DNA from: CAXXHQ01 sp963665265
GTDB taxonomy: Bacteria; Planctomycetota; Planctomycetia; Pirellulales; Thermoguttaceae
Direction: 5' to 3'
Length of the DNA: 64,000 nt
Assembly (NCBI GenBank): GCA_963665265.2
Contig: OY762224.2
Span: 930,001 to 994,000, forward strand
In this document: one piece after another, positions 17,062 to 25,833 of the stretch
Layout of the letters: each line of letters opens with the position of its first letter
How positions within the stretch are numbered: the first letter of the stretch is position 1
Notes under the pieces: generated by a model
Databases searched by the model: none
What the model was told of the DNA's origin: nothing
The model's input: only the letters and a program-made list of their open reading frames with translations
Program-made: the position numbers and the translations under genes

Positions 17062-18723
17062 ATGAGCGCGCTCGATCAAGCTTTTATCAAGGCGTACATG
17101 CAACATGCACCGTCGGCCGCCGGCACGACGATGGAGCCGTCTCGCCCCGTTTCGCTCGCCGCCGCGCTCGATGCGTCTCCCGTAGCGCGAAGGTCGAAGC
17201 AAGCGCCCGCTCCGGAGTCGGAAGACGACGTGCAAACTCTCAAGCTCACGCGCTCCGAAAATTCAACCGAAAAACGTTCGACGAAGCAGCCGCATTCAAA
17301 GACGAAAGCGGTTGTCGCCGAAACGCATGCCGGCGCGTCGAGAAAGAAAACGACTGCCGTCATCGCGGAAGCGCCCGCGGAGAAATCGCGTTCGACGAAA
17401 AACGTAAAAGCGAAATCGGCGAAGCGTGAAGAAGAATCGTCTCGGCCGTCGACCGGTCCGAAGGCGGCGCCTTGGGCCTCGAGCAAGACGATTTTTCGTT
17501 TGGACTCGGCCGAGAAGGTGAAATCGCATCACTGTCCGAAAAAGCCGGCTGTTGAAGTCGAGCAGCCGCGTTCGAAGGCGAAAAAAAGCGTCGTCGTCGA
17601 ACCGCAAGACGCGGAAGCGATCGCCGAAGAGCGTTTTCCGGCGGGGTTGCCGCGATTCGTCGCGCCGAATTTGGATTTCTCATTGAATGAAAAGAAACCG
17701 GAGCCTGAGCCCGAAGAGCCGAAGCCGGTTCAGATCAGCGATTGGTTCGACTCGCCGGCGTTGGCGCCGATGAGTTCGACGCCGGCGCCGCAGTCGGTCG
17801 CGACGCTTGCTCCGCAAGCCGTCATTTTTGAAGAGAGCCCGAGAACGGTTGAAACGGAAGCGATCGCCTCGGCAGCAAGCGTATCGGCCGCGACGACTAG
17901 CGCTCTTGCCGCTGCGGCGGCTGCCGCTCAAGCTCCGATCGTCGAAGAAAAAATTATGCCGGCGCTCGCGCCCGAAACTGATCGGGTTGAATCGGCCTGC
18001 GAGGATTCGCCCGCGCCTTGCGTCGGATCGGCGAATTCCTCCTCCGCTAGTTGCCGTATTTTTCAGCCGATGTTGCAAGTCGATCATTTCAACTGGCCGA
18101 AGGCACAACGCGAACTGGAAGATCGGTCGCCCGAGCAAATCGAGAGCTTGGCCGAGGCCCTTATCGCCATGCGGTCGCAAAATCAAAGAGTAATCGCCGT
18201 GAGCGGAATGCGGACCGGCGAAGGGGCGACCACGCTTCTGTTGGCCGCCGGACGAAACTTAGCTCGACGCGGGCTGAAAATCGCGTTGGTTGACGCCGAT
18301 TGGCGGGATCCGCAACTTGCCGCTCGACTCGGATTGCTTCCGCAATGCGGTTGGGAAGACGTGTTGTTCGGCAATCTTCCGCTTGAAGAGGCGTTGGTCG
18401 AATCAATCGCCGATCGCTTGGCGGCGTTGCCCGTCCGTTCGCCGATTTTAATGGCCCGCATGCAGGCCGACGCCATGGCGCGGTTGGCCGCTTCATGGGA
18501 AACGCTCGGCGAGCAATTCGACATAACGCTCGTCGATCTCGGATCGCTGAGCGCCTCGCCGATGATCAACGGCATGGCGGCGATGGGCGATTCGCGCGGC
18601 ATTGAAGGTTTGATTTTGGCGCACGACGCCCGAAGTCCGCTCCCGGCTAGCTGGAACGCTTGGAGCCAAGCCCTCGCCTCGGCCGGCATCGCCGTCGGCG
18701 GGGTAGTTGAGAACTTTTGCTAG
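17062..18723 (+). CDS. CpsD/CapB-like ATPase with long N-terminal region and degenerate Walker A
   Basis: A 553-residue protein. Residues 1-340 are low-complexity, rich in Lys, Ala, Ser, Glu and Pro. Residues from about 375 form a MinD/ParA-like domain of the kind found in CpsD/CapB tyrosine kinases of polysaccharide export. The A' motif ALVDADWRDPQL is well preserved. The Walker A loop reads SGMRTGEGATTLLL, where the invariant Lys of PGEGKST is Ala. The Walker B position is LVDLGSL. There is no Tyr cluster at the C-terminus. ATP hydrolysis or kinase activity is therefore doubtful, and it may act as a scaffold. Forty-five bases separate it from the ExeA-like ATPase gene. Confidence 0.8.
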   Translation: MSALDQAFIKAYMQHAPSAAGTTMEPSRPVSLAAALDASPVARRSKQAPAPESEDDVQTLKLTRSENSTEKRSTKQPHSKTKAVVAETHAGASRKKTTAVIAEAPAEKSRSTKNVKAKSAKREEESSRPSTGPKAAPWASSKTIFRLDSAEKVKSHHCPKKPAVEVEQPRSKAKKSVVVEPQDAEAIAEERFPAGLPRFVAPNLDFSLNEKKPEPEPEEPKPVQISDWFDSPALAPMSSTPAPQSVATLAPQAVIFEESPRTVETEAIASAASVSAATTSALAAAAAAAQAPIVEEKIMPALAPETDRVESACEDSPAPCVGSANSSSASCRIFQPMLQVDHFNWPKAQRELEDRSPEQIESLAEALIAMRSQNQRVIAVSGMRTGEGATTLLLAAGRNLARRGLKIALVDADWRDPQLAARLGLLPQCGWEDVLFGNLPLEEALVESIADRLAALPVRSPILMARMQADAMARLAASWETLGEQFDITLVDLGSLSASPMINGMAAMGDSRGIEGLILAHDARSPLPASWNAWSQALASAGIAVGGVVENFC

Positions 18724-18738
18724 CGAGCCGCTTTTTCA

Positions 18739-18768
18739 CGCCCTTGGCCCTAATCCCTACGCCCTAAA
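18739..18768. repeat. CCCTA-type intergenic repeat, copy 2
   Basis: C/T-rich tract with CCCTAATCCCTACGCCCTA between the CpsD-like and ExeA-like genes. It runs up to the ATG of the latter, leaving no clear ribosome-binding sequence for it. Confidence 0.6.
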
Positions 18769-19590
18769 ATGTATTCAAGCTACTGGCAACTTCACGAAAA
18801 ACCGTTCGAGCCCGGCGCCGACGTTCGATTTTACTATCCGAGCGAATCGCACCAAGCCGCTTTGTTGAAGCTGCGTTACGCTTTGGAGAATCAACACGGC
18901 GCGGCCCTCTTGGCAGGCGCGGCGGGAACGGGCAAAACGGCGCTCGTCGCCACGTTGGGCGGCTCAATCGGCGATAACGTGCGGCCGATCGCGCGGATCG
19001 TTTTTCCGCAAATGCCGGCCGCCGAACTGCTCACCTATGCCGCCGATCAATTTGAAAATACGCAGACGTCGAACGAGCCGTTTTCGACGCAACGCGCCGT
19101 CGCCCGACTCGAAAAATTCTTGACGAACAACGCCGAGCAAGGCCGCCAAGCCCTCCTCGTCATCGACGAAGCCCATACGATCGACGACCCGACCGTCTGG
19201 GAGGCGTTGCGGATGCTTTTGAATTTTGAGCGAGAAGGTCGTCCTTGCCTGTCCTTGCTACTTTCCGGCCAGACAAGCCTAATACCAGCGATGGGACGCA
19301 TGCCGCATTGGGAGCAACGTCTTTCGACGACCTGCATGCTTCGCGCGCTCACTTCGGAAGAGACGGCCTCGTACGTCGAGCGGCGACTTCAAGTCGCCGG
19401 AGCGAAACGAACGATCATCGAAAGCGAGGCCTACGGCGTTTTGCACGAATTAACGCAAGGAATTCCGCGCTTAATCAATCGGCTTTGCGACCTCGCACTG
19501 CTGATCGGTTTTGCCGAAGAACGCAAGACGCTCGGCGCCGACCACTTTCTATCGGTCGGTCAAGAACTTGCCGCCGTTTCTGCCGAGTAA
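18769..19590 (+). CDS. ExeA/GspA-like AAA+ ATPase
   Basis: A 273-residue ATPase. It begins MYSSYWQLHEKPFEPGADV, the typical start of ExeA-like proteins (the family form is YxxFGLxExPF). The Walker A motif is GAAGTGKTALV and Walker B is ALLVIDEAHTI. Sensor regions (LLSGQTSLIPAM) and the C-terminal lid (QGIPRLINRLCDLALLIG) follow. No peptidoglycan-binding tail is present. Relatives drive secretin assembly in type II secretion, serve in Tn7-like transposition, or accompany exosortase/polysaccharide clusters. Here it follows a CpsD-like gene, so a role in polysaccharide or surface-protein export fits best. Confidence 0.88.
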   Translation: MYSSYWQLHEKPFEPGADVRFYYPSESHQAALLKLRYALENQHGAALLAGAAGTGKTALVATLGGSIGDNVRPIARIVFPQMPAAELLTYAADQFENTQTSNEPFSTQRAVARLEKFLTNNAEQGRQALLVIDEAHTIDDPTVWEALRMLLNFEREGRPCLSLLLSGQTSLIPAMGRMPHWEQRLSTTCMLRALTSEETASYVERRLQVAGAKRTIIESEAYGVLHELTQGIPRLINRLCDLALLIGFAEERKTLGADHFLSVGQELAAVSAE

Positions 19591-19593
19591 CGC

Positions 19594-19630
19594 CGGTTCC
19601 CCTCCGCCCTCATCCCTACTTCCTACTCCC
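19594..19630. repeat. CCCTA-type intergenic repeat, copy 3
   Basis: C/T-rich tract (CCCTCATCCCTACTTCCTAC) filling the 32 bases between the convergent ExeA-like and cutA genes. It merges with the cutA stop codon. Confidence 0.6.
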
Positions 19631-19946
19631 CGCCGACTTGCTCGTCGAGCCAGAGCAGGTACTCGGGATTGCCGCCCGCGATCGTCGTCGCGATGATTTC
19701 CGGCGTCTCATAGGGATGCACTCGGCGAACGGCGGTCTTCACCGCCTCGAATAGCTTCGCTTGCGTCTTAATCAAGCATTGCCACTCCTCGGCGCCTTCG
19801 ATCTTGCCTTGCCAGCGATAGACGCTGGTTATTGGGCCGACGATTTGCACGCAGGCGGCCAATCGTTCTTCGACCAGAGTACGTGCGATCATCTCGGCGT
19901 CGCTCCGATTCGCCACGGTCGTCATTGCCTGAATGTGTTCGTTCAT
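19623..19946 (-). CDS. cutA: Divalent-cation tolerance protein CutA
   Basis: A 107-residue CutA, a small trimeric protein with a P-II-like fold. Family features are TLVEERLAACVQI, YRWQGKIEGAEEWQ, and the strongly conserved VHPYETPEII. It ends EYLLWLDEQV. Loss of CutA in E. coli affects copper tolerance, but its molecular role is unsettled. It is flanked on both sides by CCCTA-type tracts and has no obvious operon partner. Confidence 0.96.
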   Translation of the reverse strand: MNEHIQAMTTVANRSDAEMIARTLVEERLAACVQIVGPITSVYRWQGKIEGAEEWQCLIKTQAKLFEAVKTAVRRVHPYETPEIIATTIAGGNPEYLLWLDEQVGGE

Positions 19947-19977
19947 CGTCGATTGCTCCGTTTCGCGTCGAATTGCG

Positions 19978-20014
19978 TTATCCTACTCCGCGCTCACTGT
20001 CCCCTGCCCCCTAT
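19978..20014. repeat. CCCTA-type intergenic repeat, copy 4
   Basis: C/T-rich tract (TCCTACTCC, CCCCTGCCCCCTA) between cutA and the DUF486 gene, ending next to the DUF486 stop codon. It is more degenerate than the other copies. Confidence 0.45.
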
Positions 20015-20015
20015 T

Positions 20016-20369
20016 TCATTGCGTCAAAGCGCGCCACGGCGAAAACACGAACATCGCGCCGCAGGCGATGAAGCAAAAACCCACGATATAATTCCACTTC
20101 AAGGGCTCTTTCAAATACAGGATCGAGAAGGCGCAGAATACGGCCAGGGTGATCACTTCTTGGATTGTTTTTAATTGGGCGGTCGAAATGCCCGAGTTCG
20201 AGCCGAGCCGATTGGCCGGCACTTGAAAACAGTATTCGACGAATGCGATGAGCCAGCTAACGAGGATCGCCGCCCAGAGAGCCGTTTGCTTATGCTTTAA
20301 ATGGCCGTACCAGGCGAAGGTCATAAACACGTTCGAGACAGTCAGTAAAACCAAAGTCGCTAGCCACAT
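20016..20369 (-). CDS. DUF486 family membrane protein
   Basis: A 117-residue membrane protein with four predicted helices, starting at ATG 20369 (MWLATLVLLTVSNVFMTFAW). It shows the DUF486 pattern: YGHLKHK after helix 1, then SWLIAFVEYCFQVPANRLG and QLKTIQEVITLAVFCAFS. The last helix contains KWNYIVGFCFIACGAMF. The family is distantly related to small drug/metabolite transporters of the EmrE type, but no substrate is established. The upstream 22 codons of the open frame are rejected because they are Pro/Ser-rich and lack similarity. Confidence 0.88.
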   Translation of the reverse strand: MWLATLVLLTVSNVFMTFAWYGHLKHKQTALWAAILVSWLIAFVEYCFQVPANRLGSNSGISTAQLKTIQEVITLAVFCAFSILYLKEPLKWNYIVGFCFIACGAMFVFSPWRALTQ

Positions 20370-20639
20370 TAGAGTCGCTTCCTGGCATTGTTCAATAGCT
20401 TGGTTCGGGGGGGATGGACTTGGAAATGTACGCATTTCTCCCCCATTTTACAAGATGAAATGAGGGGGATAGGGCGAAGCGGACGGTTGATTTTGATGCG
20501 ATTCGCTCCGCCAAAGAGCTTGCGATATGAATTTCTGTTTCAAGAGAGCTCGATTTCGTCTGCAGAGGCAAAGATTGGGTTAGTGCAAAGATCTTAATAA
20601 TAACTGAAGAGACGCAACTTCAGAGTTGCACTCAAAAAG

Positions 20640-20685
20640 TGGTGCATGCCTTCGGCATGGCGGCCAAACGGCCAGTGAAAAGCGC
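20640..20685. repeat. Composite palindromic repeat, copy 1 (partial)
   Basis: Contains GCATGCCTTCGGCAT (a five-base stem with a TTC loop) followed by GGCGGCCAAACGGCC. The same pair of elements occurs at 27199-27229. It lies just past the macrodomain gene end. Confidence 0.5.
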
Positions 20686-20693
20686 GCCCCCCG

Positions 20694-21236
20694 CTATTTC
20701 GCGGTAATTTCTTTCAAGGCGGCGGAGAAGGCATTGAGCGCTTCGGCGTTGAAGAGGACGAAGCGGACGAGCGTCGGGCGTTGGTTGGCGGAGAGGAAAT
20801 CGAGGGCCGCGGAGACGGCGATTCGCGCGGCCAAGTCGAGCGGATAGCGATAGGCGCCCGTACTGAGCGACGGAAATGCGAGGCTTCGGCAATCGTTTTC
20901 GACGGCCAGTTCAAGGCAGCGGCGATACGCGCTTTCGAGCAATTGAGGTTCGCCTCGCTCGCCGCCGGACCAGATCGGGCCAACCGCGTGAAAAATATAT
21001 TTGGCAGGAAGGTCGCCGGCTTGGGAGATCACCGCCGAGCCGGTCGGGCATCCTTGCGGATAACGTCGATCGGTTTCGGCCATAATGCTTGGGCCTCCTC
21101 GACGATGGATTGCGCCGTCGACGCCGCCCCCGCCCGCCAATCGGCTGTTCGCCGCGTTGACCACGGCGTCGACGTCTTGCTCGGTAACGTCGCCTTGCGT
21201 CAATTCCAAGACGCAATCGCCGACGGAATATCGCAT
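20694..21236 (-). CDS. Macrodomain protein, predicted O-acetyl-ADP-ribose deacetylase
   Basis: A 180-residue stand-alone macrodomain of the YmdB/MacroD type. These enzymes bind ADP-ribose and remove acetyl or ADP-ribosyl groups. Visible motifs are QGDVTEQDVDAVVNAANSRL, the Gly-rich loop LAGGGGVDGAIHRRGG, and the phosphate loop FPSLSTGAYRYPLDLAARIA. The start is ATG 21236, with AAGGAG six to eleven bases upstream; the longer open frame has no similarity. It lies between DUF486 and a hypothetical. Nothing nearby encodes an ADP-ribosyltransferase. Confidence 0.93.
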   Translation of the reverse strand: MRYSVGDCVLELTQGDVTEQDVDAVVNAANSRLAGGGGVDGAIHRRGGPSIMAETDRRYPQGCPTGSAVISQAGDLPAKYIFHAVGPIWSGGERGEPQLLESAYRRCLELAVENDCRSLAFPSLSTGAYRYPLDLAARIAVSAALDFLSANQRPTLVRFVLFNAEALNAFSAALKEITAK

Positions 21237-21346
21237 GATGAACTCCTTGCAATGAACATCCGACCCGAATAGGTTCGCGGTTTGCGAAGTTTTATTGGTG
21301 CGTGCAAGCACGCACCCTACGAAGGTTTCAGCGTTCGCAGAGTATC

Positions 21347-22357
21347 CTACTCGCGGCCGAGCAAGCGGCGGACGGCGTTCCAAGCGTCGCCGACGAGTTT
21401 GCCGGATAGCAGGTCTTCGGTGACGGTCGTTTTCTCCGTTGAAAAATTTCGCCAAACGGCGTCGATGTACGGTTTGCTCGTTCCGGCGACGAAGGCGTAA
21501 AAACCTTGTCGTCGAACGTCGCCGAGGGCTTCGCGATAGTGATCGATGATATGGGCGTTGATCAAGTTGCCGGTGACGCGGACGGTTGAGAGGGCGCCGC
21601 GACCGACAACGGCCACTTTGTCGATGGCGAAGAGGGTCATGGCGCTGGAAAGCGCCCAGGGGTTGACGCCTTGTTCGGCGGCCGTCGAACCGATTTCATC
21701 CCAGAGTCGTTGGACTTCGGCTTGCGGAAGGGTTTTCAATAAATCCATCGAGCCGACCGATTCGCGGATTTGATCGACGGTCGCTTTGAGGCCGTCGACG
21801 GACAGGGGCGGCGCATCGAAGGTCGAGGCGGTGGCGTTGGCGGTTTTGGCGGCCGCTTTCAAAAGATCGTCCACATGATTGATCGTCGAGTCTTCGTCGA
21901 TTACGCCTTGCTTTTTCAATTCGCGGGAAAGCTCTTGTAAATAGAATTGCGAGCCGTAGGCGACGTCGTTGACGATTGCCAAGACAGTGAGCGGCGAAAC
22001 GTGGAGCGTCGCCCAACCGGCGAGGTCGAGGAACGTGGAGACGGTTTTTCGCGCGACGTAATCTTCCGTTTTGCGCGGAGCGGCGGCATTAACGGAAGAG
22101 GCGTCGGGCGAGGGCTTCGCGGCGCCGCCGACGTCCTCGGCGAGGAAGTCCAAGGTTTGGCGAATGAGAACGTCGTAGGTTTTTGAATCTTGAAAAGCTT
22201 GAGGGATGAGCAACGACGCCGATTCGCGGAGCGCTCCGGCGGCCATTCCCGCCGCGCTGCGCAAGGTTCGCTCGGGCAACGAGAGGCCGAAGAGTAAATA
22301 GTCGCGCACCGATTGATAACCGGGATCGTCGTTTCTCGGCGGCGTTCGTTCATCCAT
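21347..22357 (-). CDS. Hypothetical protein, conserved-looking
   Basis: A 336-residue protein that I do not recognise. It is largely helical, with Ala/Leu-rich amphipathic stretches (TLRSAAGMAAGALRESASLL, FLDLAGWATLHVSPLTVLAI) and a Pro/Ser linker near residue 80-95. No cysteine-rich or catalytic motif is seen. Two stretches are hydrophobic enough to contact a membrane (about 115-140 and 240-260), but neither is a clear transmembrane segment. The start at ATG 22357 is followed by MDERTPPRNDDPG. It is the gene downstream of the ROK kinase and may share its transcript, since only 77 bases separate them. Confidence 0.7.
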   Translation of the reverse strand: MDERTPPRNDDPGYQSVRDYLLFGLSLPERTLRSAAGMAAGALRESASLLIPQAFQDSKTYDVLIRQTLDFLAEDVGGAAKPSPDASSVNAAAPRKTEDYVARKTVSTFLDLAGWATLHVSPLTVLAIVNDVAYGSQFYLQELSRELKKQGVIDEDSTINHVDDLLKAAAKTANATASTFDAPPLSVDGLKATVDQIRESVGSMDLLKTLPQAEVQRLWDEIGSTAAEQGVNPWALSSAMTLFAIDKVAVVGRGALSTVRVTGNLINAHIIDHYREALGDVRRQGFYAFVAGTSKPYIDAVWRNFSTEKTTVTEDLLSGKLVGDAWNAVRRLLGRE

Positions 22358-22434
22358 GAGGCGTTTCTCTTTGAAGAGACGTAATTGAAACGGGGCGAGC
22401 CGCGTGAAAAGACGTCGGCGAAACGTCCGACATT

Positions 22435-23472
22435 CTACCCGGTGAGCTTGCGATAGTCCAAGCGGGCCATTCCGGCGGCGCCGATGAATCCGGCGTCGCC
22501 GCCGAGCGTGGCGAACTCGATTTTCGTTTTCTTGGCCAAAACGGCGAACGTGCGTTGGGCGACTTCTTGGCGAATCTCGGAGAGAAACTGGCGTCCCAGG
22601 GGCGTTTTGTTTCCGCCGAAGGTCATTGCGCCGCCGATCAAAATCGCGCTCGGATCGACGGTATGCATGACGTTGACGATGCCGACGGCCAGGTAGCGGG
22701 CGGTTTCAAAGATCAACTTTAGAGAGAGATCGTCTCCTTTTTCCGCCTCTTCGGCGGCCATGAGCGGCGACAGCGTTTCGCCTGCGGCGATCCGCTCGGA
22801 GAGTGAGCTGACGGCGCCGGACTCGAGGGCTTCTTTCGCACGCTTGACGAAGGACAGGGCGCTGGCGTAGGCCTCGAGGTGGCCTCGGAATCCGCAGGGG
22901 CAGATTCGGGCGTCGGGCGACGGATCGATAATCATATGGCCGCATTCGCCGCCGTGGCTGTTCTCGCCGTCGATGGGGAAATCGTCGATGATGATTCCGC
23001 AGCCGATTCCGGTGCCGAGGGTAAAAAGGGCGATGCTTTGGAAATCGCGTCCGGAGCCGACCCAATATTCTCCGTAGGCGGCGGCGTTGGCGTCATTTTC
23101 GAAGGTCAGCGGAAGATCGCAGTGGAAGGCGGTCCGATCGCGGAGCGGGAAATTGTCCCATCCTTTCAAATTGACCGGCGCGACGATGAGGCCTTGGCGA
23201 ATGTCCATTGTGCCGGGAGATCCGAGACCGACCCGGGCGATTGCCGAGGTTTTCAAGCCAGCGGCTTCGACGGCGTCTCGGACCGCTTTTCCCATTCGCG
23301 CGGCGGCGTCTTCCGCCCCGCGATGGACTTCGGTGGGGACGCTCAAGCGGTGCAGGGGGCGTCCAAGGTCATCGACGACGCCGACCTTAATACTGGTTCC
23401 GCCCAGATCGATTCCGACGAAAAACGGGGCCTTCGCTTCGTGAAAATCGATGTATCCGTGGGGGAGAGGCAT
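22435..23472 (-). CDS. glk: ROK family glucokinase
   Basis: A 345-residue sugar kinase that phosphorylates glucose or a related hexose with ATP. The start is ATG 23472 with AAGGA upstream; the 28 codons before it are Pro-rich and not family-like. The ATP-binding motif is VGIDLGGTSIKVGVVDD. Substrate and catalytic residues appear in FENDANAAAYGEY and TLGTGIGCGII. The ROK zinc motif reads CPCGFRGHLEAYAS: two Cys plus His in place of the usual third Cys (CxCGxxGCxE), so zinc binding may be altered. The C-terminal VDPSAILIGG and GDAGFIGAAG are typical. Confidence 0.93.
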   Translation of the reverse strand: MPLPHGYIDFHEAKAPFFVGIDLGGTSIKVGVVDDLGRPLHRLSVPTEVHRGAEDAAARMGKAVRDAVEAAGLKTSAIARVGLGSPGTMDIRQGLIVAPVNLKGWDNFPLRDRTAFHCDLPLTFENDANAAAYGEYWVGSGRDFQSIALFTLGTGIGCGIIIDDFPIDGENSHGGECGHMIIDPSPDARICPCGFRGHLEAYASALSFVKRAKEALESGAVSSLSERIAAGETLSPLMAAEEAEKGDDLSLKLIFETARYLAVGIVNVMHTVDPSAILIGGAMTFGGNKTPLGRQFLSEIRQEVAQRTFAVLAKKTKIEFATLGGDAGFIGAAGMARLDYRKLTG

Positions 23473-23908
23473 GAGTTCTTCCTTGAGTTTTTGAAGCAAT
23501 GCGGCGGGCCGAGGGGCTGGAGGGCAACGGCGGCGACTATCAAAATATACCACCATTCAAGGAAAATACCGGCAAAACGGAAAAAACGACTCTTTGACGG
23601 GGTGGGCCGCCGCGAATTTTGCCAGAAAAACCTGACAACCGGCGGGGACGGTTTTGGGAATTCCGCTGAAAAAAATGCCAAAAACGTTCCATTTGCGATT
23701 GTTCGATTTGACCAAACTGGAGAAAATGCGGCGCCGTTGGATCGAGCCGCGCATCTTGCTTTTGACCCGAAGCTTTTGTAGACGCGGCATGATCCGCCAG
23801 AAATTGCCGAGCAAAGCGTTTTCGTTGTTTTTCGACGAAGACGAGTGCCGCAAGGATGCGGCGTTTTTTGCGAAGTAATTCACGTACGCGACCTCAAGGA
23901 GGGAACCG
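23473..23908. other. Intergenic region between glk and thioredoxin-protease gene
   Basis: Divergent region. A 67-codon frame at 23675-23878 (plus; MPKTFHLRLF...CRKDAAFFAK) is basic and unlike anything I know. It lacks a ribosome-binding sequence and is not called as a gene. The region ends with AAGGAGGG ahead of the ATG at 23909. No promoter, riboswitch or repeat is clear. Confidence 0.4.
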
Positions 23909-25582
23909 ATGGTCTCGTTACATGCCGCCGTCGCCGTTCTATTGTTTTCCGGCGCCGGACAAAATGTGATGCTCGATTTTTACGCCGACTGGTGCGCGCC
24001 TTGCAAGGCGATGAGCCCCACCGTGCAAGCGTTGGAGCAAAAAGGGTATTCGGTCAAACGGATCAACATCGAGCGTAATCCTGAGCTTGCCAAGCAGTTT
24101 AACGTGACGGGGGTTCCCTGCTTCGTCATGATCGTTGACGGCAAAGAGGTCGATCGAGTATCGGGCGGAACGACGTTCTCGCGGCTCGAACGGATGTGTA
24201 AGATGACAGGTTCTCCGCGATTGCCGGGCGGAAACGAGACGGGGTTGGCTCAGGACGTTTTTCCCTCGGCTCCGCCGATGAACGCCTCGCGCGTTCCCTC
24301 GCAAAACAATCTTGCCGCCAATATACCGACCGGAAATGCTCCGGCCGACGCCCTTCCGTTTGCCGAAGACGCGAACGTCATTCATCCCGCCTCGTACGAT
24401 TCGGCCACTGGCTCGCGTCAACCGATTGCAAACGTCGCTTTTCAGCAACCGCAACAACAGGGAATGTCGAGGCAATTTGATCCGTCGCAAGGAATGAGTC
24501 CGCAATCGCTCGACGCCGCCCTGACGGCGGCCAGCGTCCGTCTTCGGGTTGAAGATCCCGACGGTAATTCTTGCGGCTCCGGCACGATTATTGACTCTCG
24601 CGCCGGCGAGGCGTTGATTTTGACTTGCGGACATATTTTCCGCGATTCCAAAGGAGTCGGCAAAATTGAGGTCGATTTCTTTGGCCCTAACGTCGGTCAA
24701 CGGATCGTCGGGCGTTTGATTTCTTACGATTTGAAACGGGACGTCGGCATCGTGGCAGTTCGGACGCCGTTCGCCGTTGCGGCCGCCCGATTGGCTCCTC
24801 CCGGCTATAAGCCGAAGAAAGGTGACGCCGTCATTAGCATTGGTTGCGATAACGGGGCCGACGCCACGGTTCGGCATAGCCGCGTGACTTCTTTGGACCG
24901 CTATCAAGGTCCGGCCAATATCCAGGTCGCCGGGCAACCGACCGAAGGACGCAGCGGCGGCGGGCTATTCTCGGCCGACGGCATGGTAATCGGCGTTTGC
25001 AATGCGCGAGATCCGCAAGACCAAGAAGGCCTTTTTGCCGCAATCGAGCCGATCATCGCGCAGATGGATCAGGCAGGTTTGGCGTTCGTTTATAATCAGC
25101 CGCAAGGCTCGTTGGCGATGCAACAGCTTCCGTCTTCGCAACAAATGCAGCAAATGCCGCAAGGACAGCAGCCGATTCCCGCTCCGGCGTCGTTCGTCGC
25201 TCAGCAGGCTCCGCAGCAAGATTTTCAGACGCCGGCGGCGCAGATGGGTGATAACGTGGCGGCCGCTTCGTTTAATTCCGTCGCGCAATCGGCCGTTCAA
25301 GCCCCGGTCGGCGGAATGAATTCGGACGAATCGGCCGCGATGGACGAGATTCGTCGTCAATTGAAGGACGGAGCCGAAGTCGTTTGCATTATCCGTCCGC
25401 GAAACAAGCCCAACGCCGCGAGTGAAGTCATTATGCTGGACAAGGCCTCGCCGGAATTCGTTCGCCAACTCTCGGCCGCAGCGAAGCCGAAGGATAATCG
25501 TCAGCTCACGTCGCTTGAAGTGGCCAAGCCGCGAAAGACCATCTTGGAATGGTCGAGCGAGCAACAGCCGGCGAGAAAATAA
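23909..25582 (+). CDS. Thioredoxin-domain protein fused to a trypsin-like protease
   Basis: A 557-residue two-domain protein with a strong ribosome-binding sequence (AAGGAGGG). A short hydrophobic start (AAVAVLLFSGAG) is too short for a clear signal peptide. Residues 20-105 are a thioredoxin fold with active site WCAPCKAM and the cis-Pro segment VTGVPCFVM. A Pro/Gln/Asn-rich linker follows. Residues about 210-380 are a chymotrypsin-fold protease with His in LTCGHIF, Asp in KRDVGIVAV and Ser in GRSGGGLFS. The C-terminus is Gln-rich with a final conserved stretch (AEVVCIIRPRNKPN). A redox-controlled surface or periplasmic protease is a fair guess, but substrates are unknown. Confidence 0.88.
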   Translation: MVSLHAAVAVLLFSGAGQNVMLDFYADWCAPCKAMSPTVQALEQKGYSVKRINIERNPELAKQFNVTGVPCFVMIVDGKEVDRVSGGTTFSRLERMCKMTGSPRLPGGNETGLAQDVFPSAPPMNASRVPSQNNLAANIPTGNAPADALPFAEDANVIHPASYDSATGSRQPIANVAFQQPQQQGMSRQFDPSQGMSPQSLDAALTAASVRLRVEDPDGNSCGSGTIIDSRAGEALILTCGHIFRDSKGVGKIEVDFFGPNVGQRIVGRLISYDLKRDVGIVAVRTPFAVAAARLAPPGYKPKKGDAVISIGCDNGADATVRHSRVTSLDRYQGPANIQVAGQPTEGRSGGGLFSADGMVIGVCNARDPQDQEGLFAAIEPIIAQMDQAGLAFVYNQPQGSLAMQQLPSSQQMQQMPQGQQPIPAPASFVAQQAPQQDFQTPAAQMGDNVAAASFNSVAQSAVQAPVGGMNSDESAAMDEIRRQLKDGAEVVCIIRPRNKPNAASEVIMLDKASPEFVRQLSAAAKPKDNRQLTSLEVAKPRKTILEWSSEQQPARK

Positions 25583-25594
25583 GCGATTTCGCCT

Positions 25595-25675
25595 CGCTGA
25601 TTGCGTCGCTGCACGGCGAGGCCGTGCGGCGGCGTCTGAGTCGCAAATTTTTTTGCAGACGGGTTATGCGTTCCC
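25595..25675. repeat. Composite palindromic repeat, copy 2
   Basis: Contains GCGTCGCTGCACGGCGAGGC, then CCGTGCGGCGGC, then TCGCAAATTTTTTTGC and GACGGGTTA. The same order of words is found at 27128-27261. It lies directly after the thioredoxin-protease stop codon. Confidence 0.5.
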
Positions 25676-25791
25676 CCGTTTCAACTTCGCGTTTTGGCCC
25701 ATTCTGCGAAAGCTGCTTGCCATTAATTATCATCAGCCAAAAACTTGCAGTTTGAAGTTGTAGTTAACATTTTCTTTGTGCGCAAGTTTTG

Positions 25792-25820
25792 TTGACAAGC
25801 ATTGGGCGGGAGGATAGATT
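25792..25820 (+). promoter_or_regulatory. Sigma-70-type promoter
   Basis: TTGACA at 25792-25797 (perfect -35), 17-base spacer, TAGATT at 25815-25820. It faces the SUMF1-like gene at 26162 and would give a leader of about 335 bases. Confidence 0.55.
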
Positions 25821-25833
25821 AGGGGGAGGATTT

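Noticed and set aside
22879..23781. 300-codon plus-strand frame opposite glk
   Set aside because: Shadow of the ROK kinase, with no motif and no ribosome-binding site.
23675..23878. 67-codon basic frame in the glk intergenic region
   Set aside because: No ribosome-binding sequence, no similarity and odd composition; not supported as a gene.
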